From positions 1 through 64,000 of the forward strand of contig CALUZQ010000002.1 in the NCBI GenBank assembly GCA_944325225.1: a DNA stretch of 64,000 bases, written 5' to 3'. Each line of letters begins with the position of its first letter. The stretch's first letter is position 1. The notes beneath the pieces are model-generated. The model searched no databases. It was not told where the DNA came from and worked only from the letters and a program-made list of their open reading frames with translations. Shown here piece by piece: positions 8,590 through 15,240 of the stretch. The DNA comes from an uncultured Elusimicrobiales bacterium. Its GTDB lineage: Bacteria > Elusimicrobiota > Elusimicrobia > Elusimicrobiales > Elusimicrobiaceae. A program made the position numbers and the translations under genes.

Positions 8590-9954
8590 CTAAATCACAT
8601 CGTATTCCGTCCGGGCAAAACTGGCCTTTGCGCCCGAACGCAAAAAATCTTTGGGAAGCGGCGCAATCATACTGGCCATGACGGCCGCGTCTGCAAAATC
8701 GGGTGATTTCCCGCTTTCTTTGCGCCACTCTTTCTTCTGCTGCAAGACGCGCTGTCCCTTATTGTTAAATTCATACATCCGCGCCCCCAGTTCACTAATC
8801 ACGCGGTCATCCCGTAAAAACACTTTCCCGGCCTCCGCGTCCCGCGCCAATTCAAAATACCCCTGCGTCGTGCGGTTGGCATACGGGCCGGTAAGCGGCG
8901 TGTTATGGTATTCTTCAAACACGATGCGCTTACCGTCGCACAAAGCGCGCACATTGTCTATAATCGGCCCGCCCACACCGTCGCCGTCCATAGCACATTG
9001 GTCCACCTTGCCCCGCGTTAATACTTCGGCAATTTTTCCTTGGGTAAATACGGCGTCCGTACCGCCCCAAGAAACTACTTCTCTTTCAACCAAACTGCCG
9101 TCTGATCTGCGATCCGCCACAAAAATCACATTGTTGTCACCGCCGAACCGCGCCAAGTCAATGCCCGCCACGCGGCAGACTACTTCAGCCGGCTGAGGAT
9201 TCTCTCTCATACGCTGTCCGGCCCCTTGCCCGAACACAGAATTGAAGGTAGCGATAAAGGCGTTTTCGTCGTTTTCGTACTCTTGCAAAAACATCCCTTC
9301 GCCCTGTTCCTGTCCGTATTGGGCACCGTATTCGGCTTTAATTTTGTCTAATTGTTCTTTGCTAAAAACGCCGGCTTCGCTGGCGCGCACATAAGAACAC
9401 AGCCATTGGGGATTAGTTTTTGCATAATGTGCCATTTCGGTAAAATGATTTTGTCCGCGTACCGTGGAATTGAATACTACCCATCCGTCATTTTCATCTA
9501 AAATTGGCTTTAAATATCCCCACGCTTCCGGCTTGCAAAGGGCGTATTCGCTAAACACGATTCCGGCGCATCCGGAACCTACCAAAGAGTCGTAGTTATC
9601 ACTTCCGCACAGCTGCCAAACGGAGCCGTTTTTGAAAACGATTTTCATTTCCGTGTCGTTGGTGCTGGAGCGGATTTCTTTGGGGAAAGCCCAATCAATG
9701 CGTCGGATTCCCGTGTGCGCGTCCACCGCGTCCCAAATAGCTTTTCGTGCCTGCGCATATTGGGGGAGCATGTGCCAATAGGTTCCGGGCTTTTTCATGA
9801 GCTGTATAGCCGTCAAATGCAGGCAAACATCATCCTTTCCGTGGCGGCGCGGCCACACCAATACGGCGCGTTTTCCGCCGTTTGCAAAATAGGCAAGCAC
9901 CGGCAGCTGGTACGGGCGAGGGTTCCAATTGTTTGGAATTATAACGGAGGTCAT
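8590..9954 (-). CDS. Terminase large subunit (DNA packaging motor)
   Basis: A 454-residue TerL. The ATPase Walker A is WPRRHGKD near residues 34-41, and the Walker B-like segment is GIVFSEYAL near residues 130-138. The C-terminal nuclease begins with AGIDLARFGGDNN near residue 263, with the first catalytic Asp, and a later DGDGVGGPI segment and PDFADAA, with further metal-binding Asp residues. The protein cuts and packages phage DNA. ATG 9954 overlaps the terS stop and is preceded by GGAGGA. Confidence 0.93.
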   Translation of the reverse strand: MTSVIIPNNWNPRPYQLPVLAYFANGGKRAVLVWPRRHGKDDVCLHLTAIQLMKKPGTYWHMLPQYAQARKAIWDAVDAHTGIRRIDWAFPKEIRSSTNDTEMKIVFKNGSVWQLCGSDNYDSLVGSGCAGIVFSEYALCKPEAWGYLKPILDENDGWVVFNSTVRGQNHFTEMAHYAKTNPQWLCSYVRASEAGVFSKEQLDKIKAEYGAQYGQEQGEGMFLQEYENDENAFIATFNSVFGQGAGQRMRENPQPAEVVCRVAGIDLARFGGDNNVIFVADRRSDGSLVEREVVSWGGTDAVFTQGKIAEVLTRGKVDQCAMDGDGVGGPIIDNVRALCDGKRIVFEEYHNTPLTGPYANRTTQGYFELARDAEAGKVFLRDDRVISELGARMYEFNNKGQRVLQQKKEWRKESGKSPDFADAAVMASMIAPLPKDFLRSGAKASFARTEYDVI

Positions 9955-10553
9955 TTTTCTTCCTCCCGTTTTTCGTCCGTACCAGCGTTACTGGAGGACT
10001 GGGCCACTTTGGAGTAGTCCACGGTTTGCACAATCACACTAGGCCCGATAGCCACCATTTCCTTTTCCGGCTTAAACAGCCCGTGAATTTGGGCAATTTT
10101 CACAAGCGCGTCAAAGCTGTCCTTGCCCCCTTCACGGGCCAAAGCGGTCAGGCGCTCCATCGTCTCCGTCGGGGACATAAGAGCGCGTTCAGCCAGCTGT
10201 TTGCGGATAGCGTCAATTCTTGCCTCCACCTTGCCCAATTTTGCCAAGCGGGATGCTTTTGGATAAACGGTATTTAGATTTTCAGTTTTACAGGCGGGGT
10301 GGGATAATCGGTAGGATTCCAATTTGGAATATCCGCGGGCCACGAGCCCAGCGAACACTTCTTGCGCCCAAGTTAATCCGTCTTTATTTTTTGGGTTTTT
10401 GCGCTCAAGTTCCGCATTGGCATCGGCAAATTCTTCAAACAGACAGAGCTGTCTGTTTGGCTGCGCAACCGGTTTTAGCAGCAGGTCTTTGGCTTCCTGT
10501 GCAATTTCCTCAAAAACGGCCATATCACGCGATTTGCCCGGCTTTTTTGCCAT
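9951..10553 (-). CDS. Terminase small subunit
   Basis: A 200-residue protein directly upstream of terL, overlapping it by 4 bp. The helix-turn-helix region is about residues 64-110 (GLTWAQEVFAGLV, then YSKLESYRLSHPACK and VYPKASRLAKLGKV), the style of TerS DNA-binding domains. A C-terminal segment TMERLTALAREGGKDSF follows. I chose ATG 10553 over the upstream in-frame TTG at 10568 because the TTG lies within the stem of a terminator hairpin. ATG 10553 directly follows the U-run of that hairpin, with GGGGCG as the only possible ribosome binding site. This suggests that terS translation and transcription are both controlled by the leader. Confidence 0.85.
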   Translation of the reverse strand: MAKKPGKSRDMAVFEEIAQEAKDLLLKPVAQPNRQLCLFEEFADANAELERKNPKNKDGLTWAQEVFAGLVARGYSKLESYRLSHPACKTENLNTVYPKASRLAKLGKVEARIDAIRKQLAERALMSPTETMERLTALAREGGKDSFDALVKIAQIHGLFKPEKEMVAIGPSVIVQTVDYSKVAQSSSNAGTDEKREEEK

Positions 10554-10590
10554 AAAAAAACGCCCCAACCGATTAAATTCGGCGAAGCGT
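10554..10590 (-). terminator. Intrinsic terminator abutting the terS start codon
   Basis: On the minus strand ACGCTTCGCCGA pairs with TCGGTTGGGGCGT (several G-U pairs, one bulge) across a 6-nt loop. Seven T residues follow and run directly into ATG 10553. A terminator between the late promoter and the first late gene would keep late genes off unless it is overcome. Confidence 0.65.
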
Positions 10591-10605
10591 CATTTTGCGA
10601 ACCAA
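10585..10605 (-). promoter_or_regulatory. 21-bp leader element shared with the early leader (late copy)
   Basis: On the plus strand it reads AAGCGT, then CA, then TTTTGCGAACCAA. It matches 19 of 21 positions at 18792-18812 in the early-operon leader, in the same orientation relative to transcription. It overlaps the 5' arm of the leader terminator by six bases. Its place between promoter and terminator in both operons suggests a recognition site for an antiterminator, or an RNA element. Confidence 0.55.
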
Positions 10606-10646
10606 AATTTGAGTCAATCGCACAAAGTGCTAGCAGAGATATAACA

Positions 10647-10675
10647 AGTATAGAGAAAATTTTTTAAAAAGTCAA
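10647..10675 (-). promoter_or_regulatory. Candidate late promoter
   Basis: On the minus strand TTGACT (10675-10670), a 17-bp spacer and TATACT (10652-10647) form a near-consensus sigma-70 promoter. It lies in an AT-rich gap between the early and late operons and would start transcription about 90 bases before terS. The 10554-10707 stretch contains no gene and consists of this promoter and the leader. Confidence 0.65.
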
Positions 10676-10707
10676 CAAAAAAATTATATTTATTTTTTAA
10701 TACATTT

Positions 10708-10911
10708 TTAATTTAACGCCGAATTTGCAACACGCACCGCCGCCGAAACAGAGAAAAAAATATCATCTTCCCAAAGCGTCCAAATTTTATCTTCACAGCG
10801 CACGCTCCACACGCCGCGGCAGGCGTCCAACGCAACGCCGTGGCGAACGCGGAATCCGTCCAAAAAGCAAACCGGCGCGGGGAAATTAGAATTTTTCTTT
10901 GGCTTTGTCAT
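10708..10911 (-). CDS. Hypothetical small phage protein
   Basis: A 67-residue protein with ATG at 10911, overlapping the previous gene by 26 bp. It reads as a compact beta-rich domain (VCFLDGFRVRHGVALDACRG, then VWSVRCEDKIWTLWEDDIFF). I do not recognise the family. It is the last gene of the early operon before the late promoter region. Confidence 0.55.
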   Translation of the reverse strand: MTKPKKNSNFPAPVCFLDGFRVRHGVALDACRGVWSVRCEDKIWTLWEDDIFFSVSAAVRVANSALN

Positions 10912-11329
10912 ACACTTCGTCCTTGTAAAAACTCCGTTCTGTCGGGCGCTGGAGCTGCAAGGAAAGCAGGGCCCGCACCAGCCGCACTTTCAAGGCGATA
11001 TCTGCCTTTCCGTCGGGTGTTTCGTACATTTCGCGGGGCAGGAAAAAATCCCGCAGCGCGGTAAGCACCCGGCGGGTGGCGGAATGAAGGGTAAAAAAAG
11101 CATACTCTTTCTTTTCCGTGCCGTCAGGCGTAATGCGGGTTATTTGTTGGATTTTTCCGCAATATACGCAAATGGTCTTATAGCAGACCACATGTGCCGG
11201 CCCGTCCGCTTTCACATGCAGGAACACCGGCATACTGCACAGGCCAGCTTTACCGCAAAATTGACAAGTCCGTGCCGGTTTCGCCGGATCGCTTTCTTCC
11301 CTTCCAAACTTTCGTTTGTATGGTGTCAT
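10886..11329 (-). CDS. Zinc-ribbon-like phage protein
   Basis: A 147-residue protein with two Cys pairs, CQFCG near residues 22-26 and CVYCG near residues 54-58, that could form a zinc ribbon. The rest is helical, with TRRVLTALRDFFLP and VRLVRALLSLQLQ. Its ATG overlaps the stop of the replication gene (ATGA). The family is unknown to me; the position suggests a role in replication or in the early-late switch. Confidence 0.65.
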   Translation of the reverse strand: MTPYKRKFGREESDPAKPARTCQFCGKAGLCSMPVFLHVKADGPAHVVCYKTICVYCGKIQQITRITPDGTEKKEYAFFTLHSATRRVLTALRDFFLPREMYETPDGKADIALKVRLVRALLSLQLQRPTERSFYKDEVYDKAKEKF

Positions 11330-12426
11330 TTCCCTTCCTCCCTAATTTCGTCCAAATAAGCGGCCGTTCTTTCGCAGATAGCGCGCATGGTAAAACATCC
11401 CTTCTTCCAGCCATGGCGAAGCACCAGAAAAGCTTTTTGCAGGTTTCCGCCGCATTTTAGAACGATTTGCTCAAACTGTACCCGATCCGGTTCAAAAACG
11501 CCGTTTATTTTTTGATTGTCGTTTTTAAGCAAAGCCGGGTTAGTGGCGTCCAGCCAGTTAAAAAGCACTTTTTCCCTTTCGGTGGTTGGGTTTTTAAAGT
11601 CCAACGCAAAGGCTTCTTCCCCGGCCGGCAACGGGTCTTCCCAGCGCCGCTGGTTCAAGTAGGCATCCGCCCGCGGTACAAACTGTCCGTCGGCTTTCAC
11701 CCAATCGCGCAGCTGTTTTTGCCGCTTGAGCACCGGCAAAATCTCAATCAGCCGGTAGTTTCCTTTGCGCCAGCGCTTCAGGGCCCGCTGTTTGCTTTTT
11801 TTGTTTGGATATTCTTTCCAAAAAGCATTAAAATCAGCCATCACATCGGCTTGGGGGAATAGTAAGGGGGTATTATTATTCTTGCTATCTGTTACTTCTT
11901 GTTCTCTTATATATGGCGTGTCATTTTTTGATACAGGATTTGTGTCAAAATTTGATACGCTCTGTGTCAAAATTTGACACACTTGCGTGTCATTTTTTGA
12001 TACGGGTGCTGTGTCAAAATTTGATACAGGTTTGGGGTCAAACACGCTTTCGGGTTCGGGTTTGGCAGCCTTCCGGATAGCCGGGGTTTTATCCGCGGCG
12101 CGCACGGCGCCCAGGCTTAAACGGCTCAAATCGGGCTCCTCGTCGCCAAAAACAATTTCAAAGCGGGACACATCCCCCGCGTCAGTTTCCACGCGCAAAA
12201 GCCCGATTTCGGCTAGTTCCGCTACGGCCTTGCGCAGCGTGTTCACGGACATTTTCATCCGCTTGGCCAATTTACGCAGCGGCGCCGAAACCACCCACTC
12301 CGGCCGGGTGGCGATTGTTTTCAGTTTATGATAGGTACAATAGAGCGTTGCATTATCCCAAAGCGGCCGAATCAATTCTTCCGCTCGCCACAAACGCGCA
12401 TATCCCCGGCTGTGTTTTTCGTTCAT
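11326..12426 (-). CDS. Phage replication initiator with winged-helix domain
   Basis: A 366-residue protein. Residues about 1-105 form a winged-helix DNA-binding domain (APLRKLAKRMKMSVNTLRKA, then VAELAEIGLLRVE). Residues about 130-180 are a linker made of repeats of the type VSNFDT and VSKNDT. The C-terminal region has the pattern found at the end of many phage replication proteins: FWKEYPNKKSKQRALKRW near residue 201 and ADAYLNQRRWEDPLP near residue 255. The linker DNA carries five iteron-like repeats (11918-12027), so the gene appears to contain the origin, as lambda O does. No helicase or loader is seen next to it. Confidence 0.8.
   Translation of the reverse strand: MNEKHSRGYARLWRAEELIRPLWDNATLYCTYHKLKTIATRPEWVVSAPLRKLAKRMKMSVNTLRKAVAELAEIGLLRVETDAGDVSRFEIVFGDEEPDLSRLSLGAVRAADKTPAIRKAAKPEPESVFDPKPVSNFDTAPVSKNDTQVCQILTQSVSNFDTNPVSKNDTPYIREQEVTDSKNNNTPLLFPQADVMADFNAFWKEYPNKKSKQRALKRWRKGNYRLIEILPVLKRQKQLRDWVKADGQFVPRADAYLNQRRWEDPLPAGEEAFALDFKNPTTEREKVLFNWLDATNPALLKNDNQKINGVFEPDRVQFEQIVLKCGGNLQKAFLVLRHGWKKGCFTMRAICERTAAYLDEIREEGK
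11918..12027. repeat. Five 17-bp iterons inside the replication gene (candidate origin)
   Basis: Copies of GTGTCAAAATTTGATAC or GTGTCATTTTTTGATAC lie at 11918-11934, 11942-11958, 11964-11980, 11987-12003 and 12011-12027, at 22-24 bp steps. Each is a near-palindrome with GTGTC/GAYAC ends. The third copy is read in another reading frame (VCQILT instead of VSNFDT), so the DNA and not the peptide is conserved. AT-rich DNA follows at about 11866-11915 and could be the unwinding element. Confidence 0.7.
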
Positions 12427-12578
12427 TTTTTTACCAGTTTTTTCTTATCCAACGGGCACCATTTGGGTGCCGTGCGTATTTTGTTTATCACATAGCACAC
12501 GCCAATTTCTTTTCCGGTCAGCAGGCACACCCCCTGCGGATTATGCCGGCACCGGTTGCACTTAGATTTCTTTTCCAT
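12423..12578 (-). CDS. Cys-rich 51-residue phage peptide
   Basis: ATG 12578 to TGA 12423 encodes 51 residues: CNRCRHN near the start, then single Cys residues at 18 and 28 and WCPL near the end. Five Cys and one His could bind zinc. The stop overlaps the start of the replication gene (ATGA). The function is unknown. Confidence 0.6.
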   Translation of the reverse strand: MEKKSKCNRCRHNPQGVCLLTGKEIGVCYVINKIRTAPKWCPLDKKKLVKK

Positions 12579-12586
12579 GTTTGTCC

Positions 12587-12892
12587 TCACTCAAATACTT
12601 CATACTCAACGCACCGGTTTACTTTAGTCAGCTGCTTTTTCCCCAAAGCAGGAATAAAAATTTCTTCATACGTCTGTTCATACCGGATGCAGTTCCTCCG
12701 CTCATAATACGCAAGAGTACGTATCTTGTCGCCAGAAAACAGAAAACAAAGCACCAAGCAAACCGGGATTAAAATAAGTGCAGCCAAAAGAACCCATTCA
12801 GCCAATGTAAACCCAGCTGGATAATAGCGCAACGCCATCCAAACCGCAGGGCTTATCAGTAGTTCATTTTCCTTTTTCGGATTCGTTTCCAT
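12587..12892 (-). CDS. Small phage membrane protein
   Basis: A 101-residue protein from ATG 12892, preceded by GAGGTGG. Upstream in-frame TTG 12943 is less likely because it would deepen the overlap with the previous gene. One strong membrane segment lies near residues 29-52 (EWVLLAALILIPVCLVLCFL). The following cytoplasmic or periplasmic part is basic and Tyr-rich. The family is unknown. It is one of three membrane proteins encoded in this 1.3-kb stretch. Confidence 0.6.
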   Translation of the reverse strand: METNPKKENELLISPAVWMALRYYPAGFTLAEWVLLAALILIPVCLVLCFLFSGDKIRTLAYYERRNCIRYEQTYEEIFIPALGKKQLTKVNRCVEYEVFE

Positions 12893-13049
12893 ACCTGACC
12901 ACCTCGCACACCTTGCAGCTCTGCTGCCCTTTTCTAAACTCAAGGTCTCCCGCCATTTCCCCCATGCTGCAACCGGTAATCTGTCCCAAGGAAAAAAATA
13001 TGAAAGCTACCACAAATATAAGCAAGAAATGTTCTTCATTTATTGTCAT
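12864..13049 (-). CDS. Very small phage membrane protein, possible lipoprotein
   Basis: A 61-residue protein with one hydrophobic segment (FLLIFVVAFIFFSLG) followed by ITGC, which fits a lipobox. A CKVC pair lies near the C-terminus. The N-terminus is acidic rather than basic, which argues against an ordinary lipoprotein signal, so it could simply be a membrane anchor. It overlaps both neighbours. Confidence 0.5.
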   Translation of the reverse strand: MTINEEHFLLIFVVAFIFFSLGQITGCSMGEMAGDLEFRKGQQSCKVCEVVRYGNESEKGK

Positions 13050-13539
13050 TTTTCGCCTCCGTGTTCATGCATTCAGAATTAAGGATAAAGCAGTATTCGC
13101 CGTTCAACCGGTTCGCCAGGTTGCTATTATTGCAAATGCCCACAGCAAGTATTGCTGCCAAAGCAAAGCAAAATGCTTTTATAAAGCGTTTATCTTGGAT
13201 TTGTTCGTCCTGCAAGCGCTTAATGTATGTGAGTTTAGAAACGCTATAAGGAGCATAGAGAAGCCTCTTTTTTAAACGCTCGTTAAATTTTTCATTAAAA
13301 TTAGCCGAATCAACATTTATCACATACAAACAATCATTCGGAAATGTATACAAAAATTTATTTCCCTCTTTCCCCAAAGGCTTTAACTTTTTTTGACATA
13401 CAGCAAATTCCCAAAATTTTGCCCTTAAAACTTCGTCTTTCACAGATTCATAGAACAAATTAAAAATGCTATTGCGAGCCGGATTTGGTTCTAAATTCAA
13501 AAGAGAAAACACTTTTTTAGCTATTTGATTTTTGTTCAT
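13036..13539 (-). CDS. Second gp11-type tail adaptor homologue, encoded in the early region
   Basis: A 167-residue, AT-rich gene whose product aligns along its length with the structural gp11-like protein at 3475-4074. Shared segments are PAR...LFY..V....LRA..W.FA...KKL near residues 20-53, P.DCL near residue 70, and ALAAILAVGICNNSNLA against LLAAELAIPITGDSNMA near the C-terminus. It lacks the N-terminal LGQD loop and part of the middle. A tail adaptor paralogue away from the structural genes is unusual. It may be a lysogenic or early-expressed decoy, or an alternative virion part; its role is not known. Confidence 0.7.
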   Translation of the reverse strand: MNKNQIAKKVFSLLNLEPNPARNSIFNLFYESVKDEVLRAKFWEFAVCQKKLKPLGKEGNKFLYTFPNDCLYVINVDSANFNEKFNERLKKRLLYAPYSVSKLTYIKRLQDEQIQDKRFIKAFCFALAAILAVGICNNSNLANRLNGEYCFILNSECMNTEAKNDNK

Positions 13540-13903
13540 TTTTCACATCTCCTTCTTTTGTAACTCCGCGGGCATTAACCGGGCAATCAGCAAAAACAAA
13601 ATAGGGGGAATTTCTATAAATAACTGGGTCAATATTCTTTTTAATAATCCGACAACCAATTACCTTATTTCCATCTTCATTTTTCCATAATCCAAAAAAG
13701 GCGCATCCATCGCATTTTCTTTTCCCTGTTTTCGGATTCTTTTTTGGCCACAAATTAAGCCATTCTAAAACCAGCTTAACAAGCTGTACCAGATTTTCTG
13801 CAAGACTAAAAACAAAAAAAATCAAAATCACACAAAAGCTCGCCCCAAAAGAAAACCAAAATCCAATACAAAAACTATATCCCGACAAATCACTTTCAAT
13901 CAT
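13517..13903 (-). CDS. Phage membrane protein with Cys-containing soluble domain
   Basis: A 128-residue protein. Residues about 8-38 are strongly hydrophobic and aromatic (FCIGFWFSFGASFCVILIFF), giving one or two membrane passes. The soluble part has CDGCAFFGLW near residue 64 and later single Cys residues (GCRII, ADCPVN) that resemble a small metal-binding knuckle. The gene is AT-rich compared with the structural genes. The family is unknown. Confidence 0.55.
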   Translation of the reverse strand: MIESDLSGYSFCIGFWFSFGASFCVILIFFVFSLAENLVQLVKLVLEWLNLWPKKNPKTGKRKCDGCAFFGLWKNEDGNKVIGCRIIKKNIDPVIYRNSPYFVFADCPVNARGVTKEGDVKNEQKSNS

Positions 13904-14076
13904 TCTTTACCCCCCAGGTTTTCCGAAAGTTTAAAAGAAACCTTAAAATTTCCTAATTCGTAACTTAAATCAATTTCAGTAGGTTTCGTATCTAAAAAAT
14001 CCTGGTCAAAATTTTTATTTACCAGATTGACCAACCCCAAACAAATCGCAATTAATTGTTCCTTACTAATTATCAT
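13900..14076 (-). CDS. Hypothetical 58-residue phage protein
   Basis: ATG 14076 to TGA 13900 encodes MIISKEQLIAICLGLVNLVN followed by an acidic, beta-like tail (EIDLSYELGNFKVSFKLS). Stop and start overlap with the next gene (ATGA). I do not recognise it. Confidence 0.55.
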   Translation of the reverse strand: MIISKEQLIAICLGLVNLVNKNFDQDFLDTKPTEIDLSYELGNFKVSFKLSENLGGKE

Positions 14077-14539
14077 TCGTTGCCTCCTTCTTCATAAACA
14101 CCAAAAAGTGCGTTTTCCCCCGCCGGTGTCCAAACAGCGGGCGAGCGCCCAAAATACGCAGAATTTCAGAAAGCTTTACTTGGTCCTCATTCCACTTAAA
14201 AACCAGCGTTCCGTAAGGTTTCAAAACCCGCATACACTCGTCAAAGCCTGCCTTCAAGTCAGCCCGCCAATCGGGTCCTAATTTCCCGTATTTCGCAGCC
14301 AGCCAGCTATTTTCTCCGGCGCGAATCAGATGCGGGGGGTCAAACACTGCCAGGTAAAACGATTCATCCGGATAGGGAATGTTCCGGTAGTCAGCCACCA
14401 AATCCGGCTTTATTTCAAGTTTCCTTCCGTCGCAAAGTGTTTGCTCTAGCGACCGGTTATCCATAAACACCACGGCCGGATTTCGCTTATCAAACCAAAA
14501 CATTCTGCTCCCGCAGCACACATCAATGATTTTTTTCAC
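14066..14539 (-). CDS. SAM-dependent methyltransferase, probably DNA-modifying
   Basis: I place the start at GTG 14539, preceded by GGGGGAAGA, giving 157 residues; an ATG at 14593 would overlap the previous gene by 71 bp. The SAM-binding motif is IDVCCGSRMFW near residues 4-14, and the catalytic-type motif is VFDPPHLI near residues 81-88, similar to the DPPY/F motif of amino-methyltransferases. The ending VLKPYGTLVFKWNE fits motif VI-VIII of class I methyltransferases. Phage enzymes of this type often methylate DNA to escape restriction; the target base is not known here. Confidence 0.75.
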   Translation of the reverse strand: MKKIIDVCCGSRMFWFDKRNPAVVFMDNRSLEQTLCDGRKLEIKPDLVADYRNIPYPDESFYLAVFDPPHLIRAGENSWLAAKYGKLGPDWRADLKAGFDECMRVLKPYGTLVFKWNEDQVKLSEILRILGARPLFGHRRGKTHFLVFMKKEATNDN

Positions 14540-15050
14540 AGGTCTTCCCCCGCGCTTTTCTGGCTTCTTCCTCTGTTGGATACAGTTCCACATCTTTTTC
14601 TTCGATTTCTAAAGAAACTGTGTCAAAATCAACCAAATCGGCCGTAAAAGTAACCTCTAATCCTTCCTCAAAAACATTTGTTACTTCACAGGAAACCAAA
14701 CGACCGAATACAAAACCCCATACTACCTGCCCCACCTTAAATTTTTGCTTGCTCATGCCTGCCCCCACCACCTTGCAAAACGCTTGTAGCTTTTCCGGGG
14801 TTTCAAAATACCATCTATACCCGTGATAGACGGTACTGTAAAGGTGTTCCACAAAAATTAGCAAATCGTCGTAGCAAGATTCTATAGCTTCATCTCCACG
14901 CTCAATTTTTTCTTTCACGGCTTGTTCTTCTTCCGTAAGCGTATTTTCAAACGGCCGAAAAGAAACCCGATAAGCCCCGACATTGGCTAATGTTTGGGCT
15001 GTGAGACAGTGTTCTATATCATAATCCAGTTGTTCTTTTGTGTAATTCAT
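14523..15050 (-). CDS. Hypothetical phage protein with C-terminal SH3-like segment
   Basis: A 175-residue protein. The first half is helical and charged (EEEQAVKEKIERGDEAIESC), and the second half has KFKVGQVVWGFVFGRLVSCE, which looks like a small SH3-like beta barrel as in many phage accessory proteins. It overlaps the methyltransferase gene by 17 bp. The function is unknown. Confidence 0.65.
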   Translation of the reverse strand: MNYTKEQLDYDIEHCLTAQTLANVGAYRVSFRPFENTLTEEEQAVKEKIERGDEAIESCYDDLLIFVEHLYSTVYHGYRWYFETPEKLQAFCKVVGAGMSKQKFKVGQVVWGFVFGRLVSCEVTNVFEEGLEVTFTADLVDFDTVSLEIEEKDVELYPTEEEARKARGKTCEKNH

Positions 15051-15240
15051 AATCCCTCGGTGTATTGGGGTATTCTGCCCAATGTGTTATAAAATTATCC
15101 CCGTATTCCCAGCCGCTATACGGGCTGTATCTGCGCGTTTTTATCACGCGGCCTGTTTGATACGCGTCGCTTGAAAAAACCAAGTAAATCCCCGTTTTGG
15201 TCGGTTTAACAGCAGGGAACTTATGCCAAATGATGCTCAT
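15019..15240 (-). CDS. DUF551-like phage protein
   Basis: A 73-residue protein beginning IIWHKFPAVKPTKTGIYLV and with ITHWAEYP near residue 51. The DUF551 pattern is an N-terminal W...P...G.YLV and a later (V/I)THWMPLP. These small proteins are common in phages and their function is unknown. Confidence 0.65.
   Translation of the reverse strand: MSIIWHKFPAVKPTKTGIYLVFSSDAYQTGRVIKTRRYSPYSGWEYGDNFITHWAEYPNTPRDYELHKRTTGL

Noticed and set aside
10554-10568. TTG start five codons upstream for terS
   Set aside because: It lies in the terminator stem and lacks a ribosome binding site.
11918-12027. Short CRISPR-like repeat array
   Set aside because: Repeats are 17 bp, near-palindromic, spaced by only 5-7 bp and lie within a gene; they fit iterons.
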